NCBI GenBank assembly: GCA_023460615.1
Contig: JAEWPL010000263.1
Coordinates: 1 to 5,585, forward strand
Source of the DNA: Pseudomonadota bacterium
GTDB lineage: Bacteria; Pseudomonadota; Gammaproteobacteria; Enterobacterales; Succinivibrionaceae
Length of the DNA stretch: 5,585 nucleotides
Direction: 5' to 3'
Both the position numbers and the translations under genes were made by a program. The notes under the pieces were generated by a model that saw only the letters and a list, made by a program, of their open reading frames with translations, searched no databases and was not told the origin of the DNA. Shown here one piece after another: positions 1 to 5,585 of the stretch (position 1 is its first letter; each line of letters opens with the position of its first letter).

Positions 1-27
1 AATAAAGATAATAAAGATAATAAAGAA
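1..27 (+). repeat. 9-bp tandem repeat, three units
   Basis: Three head-to-tail copies of AATAAAGAT, the third ending in A instead of T, encode N-K-D, N-K-D, N-K-E in the fimV frame. The array reaches the window edge, so more units may lie upstream. In-frame 9-bp units can expand or contract without breaking the gene. Confidence 0.7.
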
Positions 28-2454
28 GAAACAGCTAAGTCTGAAGAGCCTCCAGTGGAGCCTACCCCTTCAACTCCTAAAGAAGAAGACTCTGTACAAA
101 AGGCTTGGGATGAAGCTGCTAACACCAAAGCTGAAGAGCCAAAGGCTGATAAAGCAGTATTAGATGAGTGGTCTCAAGCTTTAGATGAGCAAGAACAACA
201 AGAAAACAAGCAAGTAGACGTTTCTCGTAATGATGAAAGTGTAGCTGATGCTTGGGCCGATGCTTTAAAAGAGCAGAATAATGCTGAAGAGGCTAAGAGC
301 GCATCCGCCTCCTTAGATGATGATATGTCTGCTTGGACAGAAACTTTCAAAGAGCAAGAAGAAAGCCAAGATCATGAGCTTCCACCAGGTGAGGCTTCTG
401 TATCAACAGAGCAAAAGGATATGGCCGATGCTTGGGCTAAAGCTCTAGAAGAGCAAGAGAAGGATGCAAAAGAAGCACAAGTAAACGAAGATAGCGATAT
501 TTCTGTTGAAGATCATAAGTCTGAAACAGAGGATATAGATCCTATAGAAGAGTCTGCTAAAGCTCCTATTGACGAAATAGTATCTGAACCAAATAACACC
601 ACATCTTCTACAGAAGAAGCTGAAATTGCTAAAGCTATGGCTAAAAGCAGTGAGCCTTCAGTAGATGTACAAGCTGAACCTTCAAAAGTAGAGCCTCAAG
701 TAGCTGAAGATCATGACTATCTACAAGAGCATGATGCTGTAAAGGTTGAAGATGTTAATGAGGATGAGCTTTTAAATCAATTTAGCAACAATGTTGATGA
801 AACATTAAAGCAATCAGATGATACTTTTAAACAAGAAGATGAAACTCAAGTTGTAGAGGATGTTAGATCCCAAGAGTCTGAACCAAAAGCAACTAGTGAA
901 ACTTTAAATGAGGAAACAATACCTACAGCTAACAAGGCAGATAACACCGAAGTTTCAGAAAATGATATTGCAAATGCAACTTTATCTGGTGAGGAAAAAG
1001 CTTTATTAGATTCTTTAGCAAAACATCAAGAGCAAGTAGCTCAAGATGAAGCAGTAGATGCCGAGTTTGAAACAGAAAAGTCAGCACAAACAGAGCCTGA
1101 AAAGGAACAAGACAGTGACACTCAAAAGGCTGATCCTAAATTAGGTACTAAAGTTGATGAAGTTTTAAATGACGATTTAGATCTTGAAGATATCTTAGCT
1201 CAAAATGAAAACACCGAAGTAATTGATGTAGAGCCTGAAGAAGTACATGTGTCTACAGATGAGAACGCAAAGGTAACTTCAGCTATTGATGACACTGTAG
1301 CTCAACCTTCAGAAAACGAAGTTACAGCTGAACCTCAAGTTGAAGAATCTGTAATTGATGAGCCTGTAGCTTTAGATGAAGTTGCAAAAGAGCCTATAAC
1401 AGATGAAAAGGCTTCAACTGAGGATGTTACAGAAGAAAATGTTGCAGACGATGAACCTATAGATACTAAGGCAGAAGAACTTGTAACTGATGATTTAGTT
1501 CAAGAAAAGTTAGACGAGTCTTCAAATTCTGATGAAACACCTTCAGATCAAGGCGTGGTTTCTTGGACTGTTCCTAATGATGATTATGATGTTGTTCAAG
1601 CCCATAAAGAGCAAGCTCAAACTGAAGATGCAACCTCACAATTAGCAGAAGATACACAAGCAGATGACACTGTAACTGAGAATACAGATGTTCTAGATCA
1701 GAATGAAAATGAAGAAGATCCTTCTGATAATTTAGTTGAGGATGAAACTGCAGTAACTGATGTTAATATTGACGCTGATAAAGATGTAGTAGATCCTCAA
1801 GAAGAGGTTGAAGCTACAACAGAGCCTGTAGAAACTAAAGTTGAGGAGTCACAAACAGAAACTCAAGCTAATGTTGATGATACTCAAGTTGAAACTCAAG
1901 ACGACACTCAAATTGTTGACAGTAAGCCTATAGCAGATGTCGACTCATCTGATGAATCAACCGCTGAGGATTTACGTGAACTTGAAATTCGTCTAGGAGC
2001 TTCTAGAGGAGATTATGATCCAGGCGCTGATCAAGATCTGATGAATATGCTTGGTGGTGCAAACGAAGATCCTGCTTTAGATGATCATCATGATTTGCAA
2101 GGGGATGTAGGTTCAATGCTATCTGATGAAATAGAAAAAGCAGCCTCAAAGTCAAAAGTTGATCCTCAAAACGAAGTGCTAGAACAAGTTTTTGATAAAA
2201 TTGGACCAATTAGTGCTATTGATCCTAATGAAGAGTCTGATACTATTACTTCTGAAGCTGATACTACTTTGGATAATGAACAACAAAATTCAAAAGAATA
2301 TCAGTACTATGTAGATGAGTTAAATTTAGCTAGGTTGTATTTTGAAACTGGTGATACTGAGGAAGCTATCAAGATCATCGATGATGTTAAAGAAAATGCA
2401 ACTGAAGATCTAAAAGAAGAAGCAATAAAGATCATGCAGTCCTATGGTAACTAG
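1..2454 (+). CDS. fimV: FimV/HubP-family polar hub protein, 5' partial
   Basis: The reading frame is open from base 1, so this is the C-terminal 817 residues of a longer protein. The GTG at 55 is not a credible start. FimV/HubP proteins normally begin with a periplasmic LysM region and one membrane span, followed by a long acidic cytoplasmic tail and a C-terminal TPR-like FimV domain. Only the tail and the end are visible. Residues about 31-155 (from base 1) carry five Trp-centred repeats. Residues about 156-655 are extremely acidic, rich in E, D, T, V and Q, and probably disordered. Residues about 765-817 form the family C-terminal domain, recognisable as YYVDELNLARLYFETGD followed by EAIKIIDDV. 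Family members anchor chemosensory arrays, chromosome-origin and flagellar or pilus factors at the cell pole; that role is inferred. The stop overlaps the next gene by 11 bases. The family call rests on architecture and the C-terminal motif, since the tail itself is not conserved. Confidence 0.77.
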   Translation, partial: NKDNKDNKEETAKSEEPPVEPTPSTPKEEDSVQKAWDEAANTKAEEPKADKAVLDEWSQALDEQEQQENKQVDVSRNDESVADAWADALKEQNNAEEAKSASASLDDDMSAWTETFKEQEESQDHELPPGEASVSTEQKDMADAWAKALEEQEKDAKEAQVNEDSDISVEDHKSETEDIDPIEESAKAPIDEIVSEPNNTTSSTEEAEIAKAMAKSSEPSVDVQAEPSKVEPQVAEDHDYLQEHDAVKVEDVNEDELLNQFSNNVDETLKQSDDTFKQEDETQVVEDVRSQESEPKATSETLNEETIPTANKADNTEVSENDIANATLSGEEKALLDSLAKHQEQVAQDEAVDAEFETEKSAQTEPEKEQDSDTQKADPKLGTKVDEVLNDDLDLEDILAQNENTEVIDVEPEEVHVSTDENAKVTSAIDDTVAQPSENEVTAEPQVEESVIDEPVALDEVAKEPITDEKASTEDVTEENVADDEPIDTKAEELVTDDLVQEKLDESSNSDETPSDQGVVSWTVPNDDYDVVQAHKEQAQTEDATSQLAEDTQADDTVTENTDVLDQNENEEDPSDNLVEDETAVTDVNIDADKDVVDPQEEVEATTEPVETKVEESQTETQANVDDTQVETQDDTQIVDSKPIADVDSSDESTAEDLRELEIRLGASRGDYDPGADQDLMNMLGGANEDPALDDHHDLQGDVGSMLSDEIEKAASKSKVDPQNEVLEQVFDKIGPISAIDPNEESDTITSEADTTLDNEQQNSKEYQYYVDELNLARLYFETGDTEEAIKIIDDVKENATEDLKEEAIKIMQSYGN
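91..465 (+). repeat. Five tryptophan-centred protein repeats inside the FimV tail
   Basis: Trp codons sit at 106, 169, 253, 334 and 433, spaced 21, 28, 27 and 33 residues apart. They fall in variants of one motif: KAWDEAANT, DEWSQALDEQE, DAWADALKEQN, SAWTETFKEQE and DAWAKALEEQE. The consensus is roughly D-x-W-x-x-A-L-x-E-Q-E, which would form a short amphipathic helix, separated by acidic linkers. Only one other Trp occurs in the visible 817 residues (codon at 1564), so these positions are probably under selection. The DNA copies have diverged, which argues for an old duplication held by protein-level constraint. They probably bind a partner protein. The likeness to FliN is discussed in the findings. 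Confidence 0.75.
2293..2451 (+). other. FimV C-terminal TPR-like domain
   Basis: The last 53 residues of the hub protein change from acidic disorder to a predicted helical hairpin. The pattern ELNLARLYFETGDTEEA is a classic TPR-type helix A-turn-helix B, followed by IKIIDDVKENATEDLKEEA and a short final helix. This matches the conserved FimV/HubP C-terminal domain, usually the only strongly conserved cytoplasmic part of the family, and it carries most of the weight for naming the gene. Confidence 0.8.
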
Positions 2455-3124
2455 TGAGCAATATTTAGGTTTAGATGATTCAAAATTAGTCAATTTCAAA
2501 GACAGTCCAAATCGCATGCAAGTGCTTAATGCAGATAGAGATGCTTTAAAAGCACTTGTCATGTTAGTTGAGGATGCAGCAACTCAAGGTTTTGAGCTTA
2601 GAGTTGCTTCTGCCTACCGTAGTTTTTACAAACAATTTAAAATCTTTGACGATAAATTCAAAGGCAAAAGAGCTGTCTTAGATGAGAAGGAAGAGCCTAT
2701 TGATATCTCTTTATTGTCAGATGAAGAAAAGTTTTTAAATATTATTAGGTTCTCAGCCATCCCTGGATTTTCCCGCCATCATTTTGGTACAGACTTTGAT
2801 ATTTATCCAATCAATTTATTGCCTGAAGGTAAGCAATTAGAGCTTACAGCAAGAGAATATAATAAAGGTAATTACTTTTATCCTTTTGGGCAATACCTCA
2901 ATTTAAGAATGCAAAAATTTGGCTTTATAAGACCTTTTAATGGTAAAGGTCTAATTGCCAAAGAGCCTTGGCATATTTCCTTTAAGAAAAAAGCTGATGA
3001 GTTTTTACAGGCTTTTAATATTGATGAAGCTCTAGAATATCTAAGCTCTTTTAAAGAGCCTTGGGTTAAATATGCTGTAGCTTACGCAAAAGATCATTAC
3101 AAGGAGTTACTTGTTAAACCATGA
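2444..3124 (+). CDS. M15-family (VanY/LD-carboxypeptidase type) peptidoglycan peptidase
   Basis: This 226-residue protein carries the full zinc site of the M15B/VanY family. The SxHxxGxxxD motif is S110-R-H112-H-F-G115-T-D-F-D119, supplying ligands H112 and D119. EPWH follows, with E174 as the likely catalytic base and H177 as the third ligand. The N-terminal substrate-side motif VASAYRSFYKQ (residues 54-64) is also typical. The enzyme should remove a C-terminal D-Ala from peptidoglycan stem peptides. No signal peptide or membrane segment is present, so it probably works in the cytoplasm on recycled muropeptides or precursors, as does the Vibrio LdcV-type LD-carboxypeptidase I recall from this family. 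Whether it is DD- or LD-specific cannot be read from the sequence. The ATG at 2444 lies inside fimV with only a weak ribosome-binding site, suggesting translational coupling. Its stop overlaps trxB by ATGA. Confidence 0.85.
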   Translation: MVTSEQYLGLDDSKLVNFKDSPNRMQVLNADRDALKALVMLVEDAATQGFELRVASAYRSFYKQFKIFDDKFKGKRAVLDEKEEPIDISLLSDEEKFLNIIRFSAIPGFSRHHFGTDFDIYPINLLPEGKQLELTAREYNKGNYFYPFGQYLNLRMQKFGFIRPFNGKGLIAKEPWHISFKKKADEFLQAFNIDEALEYLSSFKEPWVKYAVAYAKDHYKELLVKP

Positions 3125-4062
3125 CCAACAAGATTTATCAAACCGTGATTTTAGGTTCAGGTCCAGCTGGTTACACCGCTGCTATCTACGCTTGTAGAGC
3201 TGGTTTAGAGCCACTTTTAATTACAGGTCAGCAATTAGGTGGACAGCTTGTCACCACTCCTGAAATTAGCAATTGGCCAGGTCGTTTTGACAATCCAAAT
3301 GGCTCAGATTTAATGGAATCTCTAGAAAAGCATGCTACAACTTTAGGTACACAGTTTATCTATGAGTATGTTGTAGATGTGGATTTAAAGGGAGACATCA
3401 AAACTCTTACTACCGCCTCAGGACAAGTCATTCAAACTAAAACTTTAATTATTTGTACTGGTGCAAATGCTAAATATTTAGGTATTGAATCTGAGACTCA
3501 ATATAAAGGTAAAGGTGTATCTGCTTGTGCTACTTGTGACGGTTTCTTTTTTAGACAAAAGAAAGTTGCAGTAGTAGGTGGAGGTTCAGCAGCCTTTATT
3601 GAGGCTTTATATCTGTCAAATATCTGCAGTAAAGTATATCTGGTGCACCGCCGTGATTCTTTTAGAGCTGAAACAGCTTTAGTTAAAAGATTAACTGATT
3701 TACAAAAAGACGGTAAGGTTGAATTTATCTTAAATGCTAATGTTAATGAAATCTTAGGTGATGGCAACAAAGTTACAGGTATGGTTGTAATCAATCAAAC
3801 TGGTCGTCATGAGATTGAATTAGATGGTGTTTTTGTGGCTATTGGTCATACTGCTAATACTCAGATCTTTGAAGGCAAACTAGAGCTTGAAAAAGGTGGT
3901 ATTATCAAGACAGGCTTTGGTTTTAAAACCCAAACCTCATTACCTGGAGTTTTTGCAGCTGGTGACTGTGCTGACAGTGAATATCGTCAAGCAATTACCT
4001 CTGCAGGAACTGGTTGTATGGCAGCATTAGATGCAGAGCATTATCTTCAAGAAAAACTATGA
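3121..4062 (+). CDS. trxB: Thioredoxin-disulfide reductase
   Basis: This is a flavoprotein that passes electrons from NADPH through FAD and a redox-active disulfide to thioredoxin in the cytoplasm. The 313 residues match the normal length of low-molecular-weight TrxB. FAD binding is shown by GSGPAGYTAA (residues 12-21). The catalytic pair is CATC, C136 and C139. The NADPH domain has GGGSAAF (153-159) and HRRDSFR (176-182), whose arginines usually bind the 2'-phosphate of NADPH. The second FAD motif is GVFAAGDCADSEYRQAITSA (276-295), close to the E. coli form. The NADPH loop has S-A where E. coli has N-T, a mild change. The start follows an AAGGAG at 3101-3106, 14 bases upstream, which is longer than ideal, so termination-reinitiation at the ATGA overlap probably helps. 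The 3' end overlaps nudC by the same ATGA arrangement. The gene looks intact. Confidence 0.96.
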   Translation: MTNKIYQTVILGSGPAGYTAAIYACRAGLEPLLITGQQLGGQLVTTPEISNWPGRFDNPNGSDLMESLEKHATTLGTQFIYEYVVDVDLKGDIKTLTTASGQVIQTKTLIICTGANAKYLGIESETQYKGKGVSACATCDGFFFRQKKVAVVGGGSAAFIEALYLSNICSKVYLVHRRDSFRAETALVKRLTDLQKDGKVEFILNANVNEILGDGNKVTGMVVINQTGRHEIELDGVFVAIGHTANTQIFEGKLELEKGGIIKTGFGFKTQTSLPGVFAAGDCADSEYRQAITSAGTGCMAALDAEHYLQEKL

Positions 4063-4892
4063 TACAAGATTTAGGCAAGAGCGTTTTTAATAATCAGTTT
4101 GCAAATAGAAGGGAAGCAAAAGCAGATGATTTTGTTTTTGCTTTCAATTTACACAAAGAAGTTCTCATAAAAGAAGTAGTGACAGAGAATGATCCTGTCA
4201 TCTTACCTACAGCAGAGAACTTTGAGAAAACAAGTTTAATCTACTTGTTTTCAATTGATGATAAAGCTTACTTCTTATCCCAAGAATCAAAGCTGTTGCC
4301 TTACTTTGCCTATAAATCAGTTCAAATTCTAAGAAAAGATAACCCTCGTATTACAAGTTTTGCACTAGCTACTGCATTTCATTTATTTACTTGGTATCAA
4401 AAGACTCAGTATTGTGGCTCTTGTGCTAGCAAGTTAGTTCCTTCTACACAAGAAAGAGCCATGATTTGTCCTCATTGTGGACAGATTTATTATCCAACTA
4501 TCGCGCCTGCTATCATTGTGGCTATAACAGACGGGGATAAAGTTGTAGTAACTACTTATAAAGACAGAGTATATCGTGGTGTTGCTCTTATCGCTGGATT
4601 CTGTGAAATTGGTGAGAGTGCTGAGGCTACCGCTAAACGAGAAGCTTTTGAGGAAGTTGGTTTAAAGATTAAAGATCTTAAATACTTTGGCTCTCAACCT
4701 TGGGGACTTGATAGCAATCTGTTAGTTGGCTACATGGCTACAGTTGATGGGGATACTACTATCAAACGTGATGAGAATGAATTAGCTCAAGCTCAATGGA
4801 TGAGTCGTGATGAGATTGCCCCTGTAGAATCTGATATTTCCCTTACTAAAACCATGCTAAAGTACTTTAAAGAGCATGGTAATGATCTCTAA
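4059..4892 (+). CDS. nudC: NAD(+)/NADH pyrophosphatase, Nudix family (NudC)
   Basis: This enzyme hydrolyses NADH or NAD+ to the mononucleotide plus AMP, and in E. coli the homologue also removes NAD caps from RNA. The start is taken as the ATG at 4059, giving 277 residues and an ATGA overlap with trxB. An in-frame ATG at 4014 would add 15 residues read from trxB codons and is unlikely. An N-terminal domain (about 1-110) precedes a zinc ribbon with C119, C122, C137 and C140. The Nudix box G180-x5-E186-x7-R194-E195-x2-E198-E199-x-G201-L202 is complete. Downstream is SQPWGLDSN (212-220); E. coli-type enzymes have SQPWPFP at this place, so the NADH-specificity loop is changed. From memory, the MIQD start, the SQPWG loop and the ESDISLT tail resemble clostridial NudC-like proteins. 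No clear Shine-Dalgarno precedes the start. The terminator begins before the stop codon. Confidence 0.9.
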   Translation: MIQDLGKSVFNNQFANRREAKADDFVFAFNLHKEVLIKEVVTENDPVILPTAENFEKTSLIYLFSIDDKAYFLSQESKLLPYFAYKSVQILRKDNPRITSFALATAFHLFTWYQKTQYCGSCASKLVPSTQERAMICPHCGQIYYPTIAPAIIVAITDGDKVVVTTYKDRVYRGVALIAGFCEIGESAEATAKREAFEEVGLKIKDLKYFGSQPWGLDSNLLVGYMATVDGDTTIKRDENELAQAQWMSRDEIAPVESDISLTKTMLKYFKEHGNDL

Positions 4893-4917
4893 AATTTTGC
4901 ATTTTAGAGGTCTTTTT
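4884..4917 (+). terminator. Rho-independent terminator overlapping the nudC stop
   Basis: A 12-bp stem pairs GATCTCTAAAAT (4884-4895) with ATTTTAGAGGTC (4901-4912), with one T-G wobble, around the 5-base loop TTTGC. TTTTT follows directly at 4913-4917. The nudC TAA (4890-4892) lies inside the left arm. It should end the fimV-nudC transcript. Ribosomes finishing nudC would cover the left arm, so folding needs them to clear first. Confidence 0.88.
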
Positions 4918-4918
4918 A

Positions 4919-4943
4919 CACACTAAAGGTGTATCATAGTGTG
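4919..4943. promoter_or_regulatory. Perfect 7-bp inverted repeat upstream of fic
   Basis: CACACTA (4919-4925) and TAGTGTG (4937-4943) are perfect reverse complements around an 11-base spacer, AAGGTGTATCA. It follows the terminator T-run directly and ends 21 bases before the fic start. It may be a 25-bp operator for a dimeric regulator, or an RNA hairpin if the transcript begins upstream. TATCAT (4932-4937) could pass for a -10 box, but no acceptable -35 lies 16-18 bases upstream, so no promoter is called. Confidence 0.5.
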
Positions 4944-4982
4944 CAAGAAAGTGTGGAAGTTAATATGCATGAATATACACCT
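4927..4982 (+). repeat. 8-bp inverted repeat flanking the fic start
   Basis: AGGTGTAT (4927-4934) is the exact reverse complement of ATACACCT (4975-4982). The first copy fills the spacer of the 4919-4943 palindrome; the second lies in fic codons 4-6, inside the loop of the long start-site helix. Complementary loops like this could form a kissing interaction, but an 8-bp match alone could be chance. Confidence 0.4.
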
Positions 4983-5027
4983 CCTTTTACCATAACCAAT
5001 AGAATTATATCTTTGTTAACTTCCATA
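4952..5027 (+). promoter_or_regulatory. Candidate RNA helix burying the fic ribosome-binding site
   Basis: Bases 4952-4965 pair without interruption with 5014-5027: 12 Watson-Crick pairs and two G-U pairs. The perfect DNA core is TGGAAGTTAA (4954-4963) against TTAACTTCCA (5016-5025). The left arm holds the Shine-Dalgarno GGAAG (4955-4959) and the A of the ATG at 4965. The right arm lies in codons 17-21 of fic. The 48-base loop is large, which weakens the fold. If it forms, it would block initiation until melted or displaced, which fits tight control of a potentially toxic enzyme. No known riboswitch or thermometer family is recognised. Confidence 0.5.
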
Positions 5028-5585
5028 GCTTTGAAAGTTGGTCAGCTTACTGTTACTTCAAATCTTGAAGCAAAACCTCATCTTAGACGTAATAACACCA
5101 TTAAGTCAATTCACTCATCCTTAAAAATTGAGGCTAATTCTTTATCTTTAAATCAAGTTAGAGATATCATCAATGGAAAAGTAGTGCTTGGAAAACAAAA
5201 GGAAATCCAAGAAGTTAAAAATGCTATTGAAGCTTACGATTTAATAGACACTATCGATCCTTACAAAATATCAGCTTTAAAAAAGACCCAAGGTGTCATG
5301 ACTAAATATCTTGTGAAGGAATCAGGAGTGTTCAGAAGTGGCGGTGTAGGTGTTTTTGATGAGGATAACAACTGCATATTTATGCCACCACCAGCTAATA
5401 TGGTTCCAACACTCATGTCAAAGCTCTTTAATTGGATGAAAAGAGCTCAATACGATATTCATCCTTTGATTTTAAGCTGTGTGTTTCACTATGAATTTGT
5501 TTTTATTCATCCTTTTGCAGATGGCAATGGTAGAACTGCTAGACTTTGGCATACAGCAATCCTTTCGAAGTGGAAACCTATTTTT
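4965..5585 (+). CDS. Fic-domain (Fido) protein, probable AMPylase, 3' partial
   Basis: The frame is open to the window edge, giving 207 residues with the C-terminus missing. The Fic catalytic motif is complete: H182-P-F-A-D186-G-N-G-R190-T-A-R193, with H182 as general base and D186 expected to hold the metal. The flap upstream reads FRSGGVGVFD and MPPPANMVP, as in Fic proteins that transfer a nucleotide monophosphate, usually AMP from ATP, to a target hydroxyl. Near the N-terminus SSLKIEANSLSLNQV (51-65) matches the inhibitory-helix region, with E56 in the place of the inhibitory glutamate. That would make it a self-inhibited, class II type with the inhibitory helix at its own N-terminus. GGAAG five bases before the ATG is a good ribosome-binding site. 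GTGs at 4941 and 4953 are in frame but less likely starts. Target and physiological role are unknown. No partner gene precedes it; what follows is outside the window. Confidence 0.9.
   Translation, partial: MHEYTPPFTITNRIISLLTSIALKVGQLTVTSNLEAKPHLRRNNTIKSIHSSLKIEANSLSLNQVRDIINGKVVLGKQKEIQEVKNAIEAYDLIDTIDPYKISALKKTQGVMTKYLVKESGVFRSGGVGVFDEDNNCIFMPPPANMVPTLMSKLFNWMKRAQYDIHPLILSCVFHYEFVFIHPFADGNGRTARLWHTAILSKWKPIF

Noticed and set aside
55..57. GTG as the start of the hub protein
   Set aside because: The frame is open back to base 1 and the visible protein lacks the LysM and membrane parts of the family, so the gene is simply cut by the window edge.
1916..1921. TTGACA inside fimV as a -35 box for the downstream genes
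   Set aside because: No -10-like hexamer follows at suitable spacing, so it is most likely just coding sequence.
2003..2209. 68-residue reading frame on the minus strand inside fimV
   Set aside because: Its Leu/His/Gln-rich composition is the mirror of Glu/Asp/Gln codons on the coding strand; no domain or ribosome-binding site supports it.
91..2280. Acidic repetitive tail as a CRISPR array or DNA satellite
   Set aside because: The repetition is at the protein level with variable spacing and diverged codons; there are no identical direct repeats with unique spacers.
3498..3794. 98-residue reading frame on the minus strand inside trxB
   Set aside because: It lies wholly opposite a highly conserved gene and has no recognisable motif.
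4014..4058. Upstream in-frame ATG for nudC
   Set aside because: The added 15 residues are out-of-frame readings of conserved trxB codons and do not resemble a NudC N-terminus. The ATG at 4059 gives the same ATGA junction seen at the previous gene boundary.
4932..4937. TATCAT as a -10 promoter box for fic
   Set aside because: No reasonable -35 hexamer is found at 16-18 bases; TTTACA at 4915-4920 is only 11 bases away.

Overview
The window looks like chromosomal DNA from a low-GC gammaproteobacterium. The main reason is a partial FimV/HubP-type polar hub protein, a family of gamma- and related proteobacteria, combined with AT-rich codon use and a TrxB of the E. coli type. A gut or rumen lineage such as Succinivibrionaceae would fit the base composition and the clostridial look of the Nudix gene. 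That placement is inference only; nothing here fixes the genus.

Layout, all on the + strand. Bases 1-2454 hold the 3' 817 codons of a giant acidic FimV/HubP-like protein, whose real start lies upstream of the window. Its last 11 bases overlap an M15-family peptidoglycan carboxypeptidase (2444-3124). That gene overlaps thioredoxin reductase trxB (3121-4062) by ATGA, which in turn overlaps the Nudix NADH pyrophosphatase nudC (4059-4892) by ATGA. The four genes are packed as one unit with overlaps of 11, 4 and 4 bases and little or weakly placed Shine-Dalgarno sequence. The unit closes with a strong intrinsic terminator whose left arm contains the nudC stop codon (4884-4917).

After a 72-base gap comes a 3'-truncated Fic-domain gene (4965-5585) with an intact HPFADGNGR motif and an N-terminal inhibitory-helix-like motif. 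The gap and the first codons of fic carry three inverted repeats arranged so that one helix would bury the ribosome-binding site and two loops could pair with each other. This possible translational switch is the least expected structure in the window.

How the genes may work together: the hub protein organises the cell pole, and the carboxypeptidase probably trims peptidoglycan peptides in the cytoplasm. TrxB and NudC handle thioredoxin reduction and NAD(H) breakdown. The overlaps argue for co-expression, but a direct functional link between them is not shown. The hub protein carries five tryptophan-centred repeats resembling the N-terminal peptide of the flagellar switch protein FliN. No RNA genes, insertion sequences or CRISPR arrays were seen.
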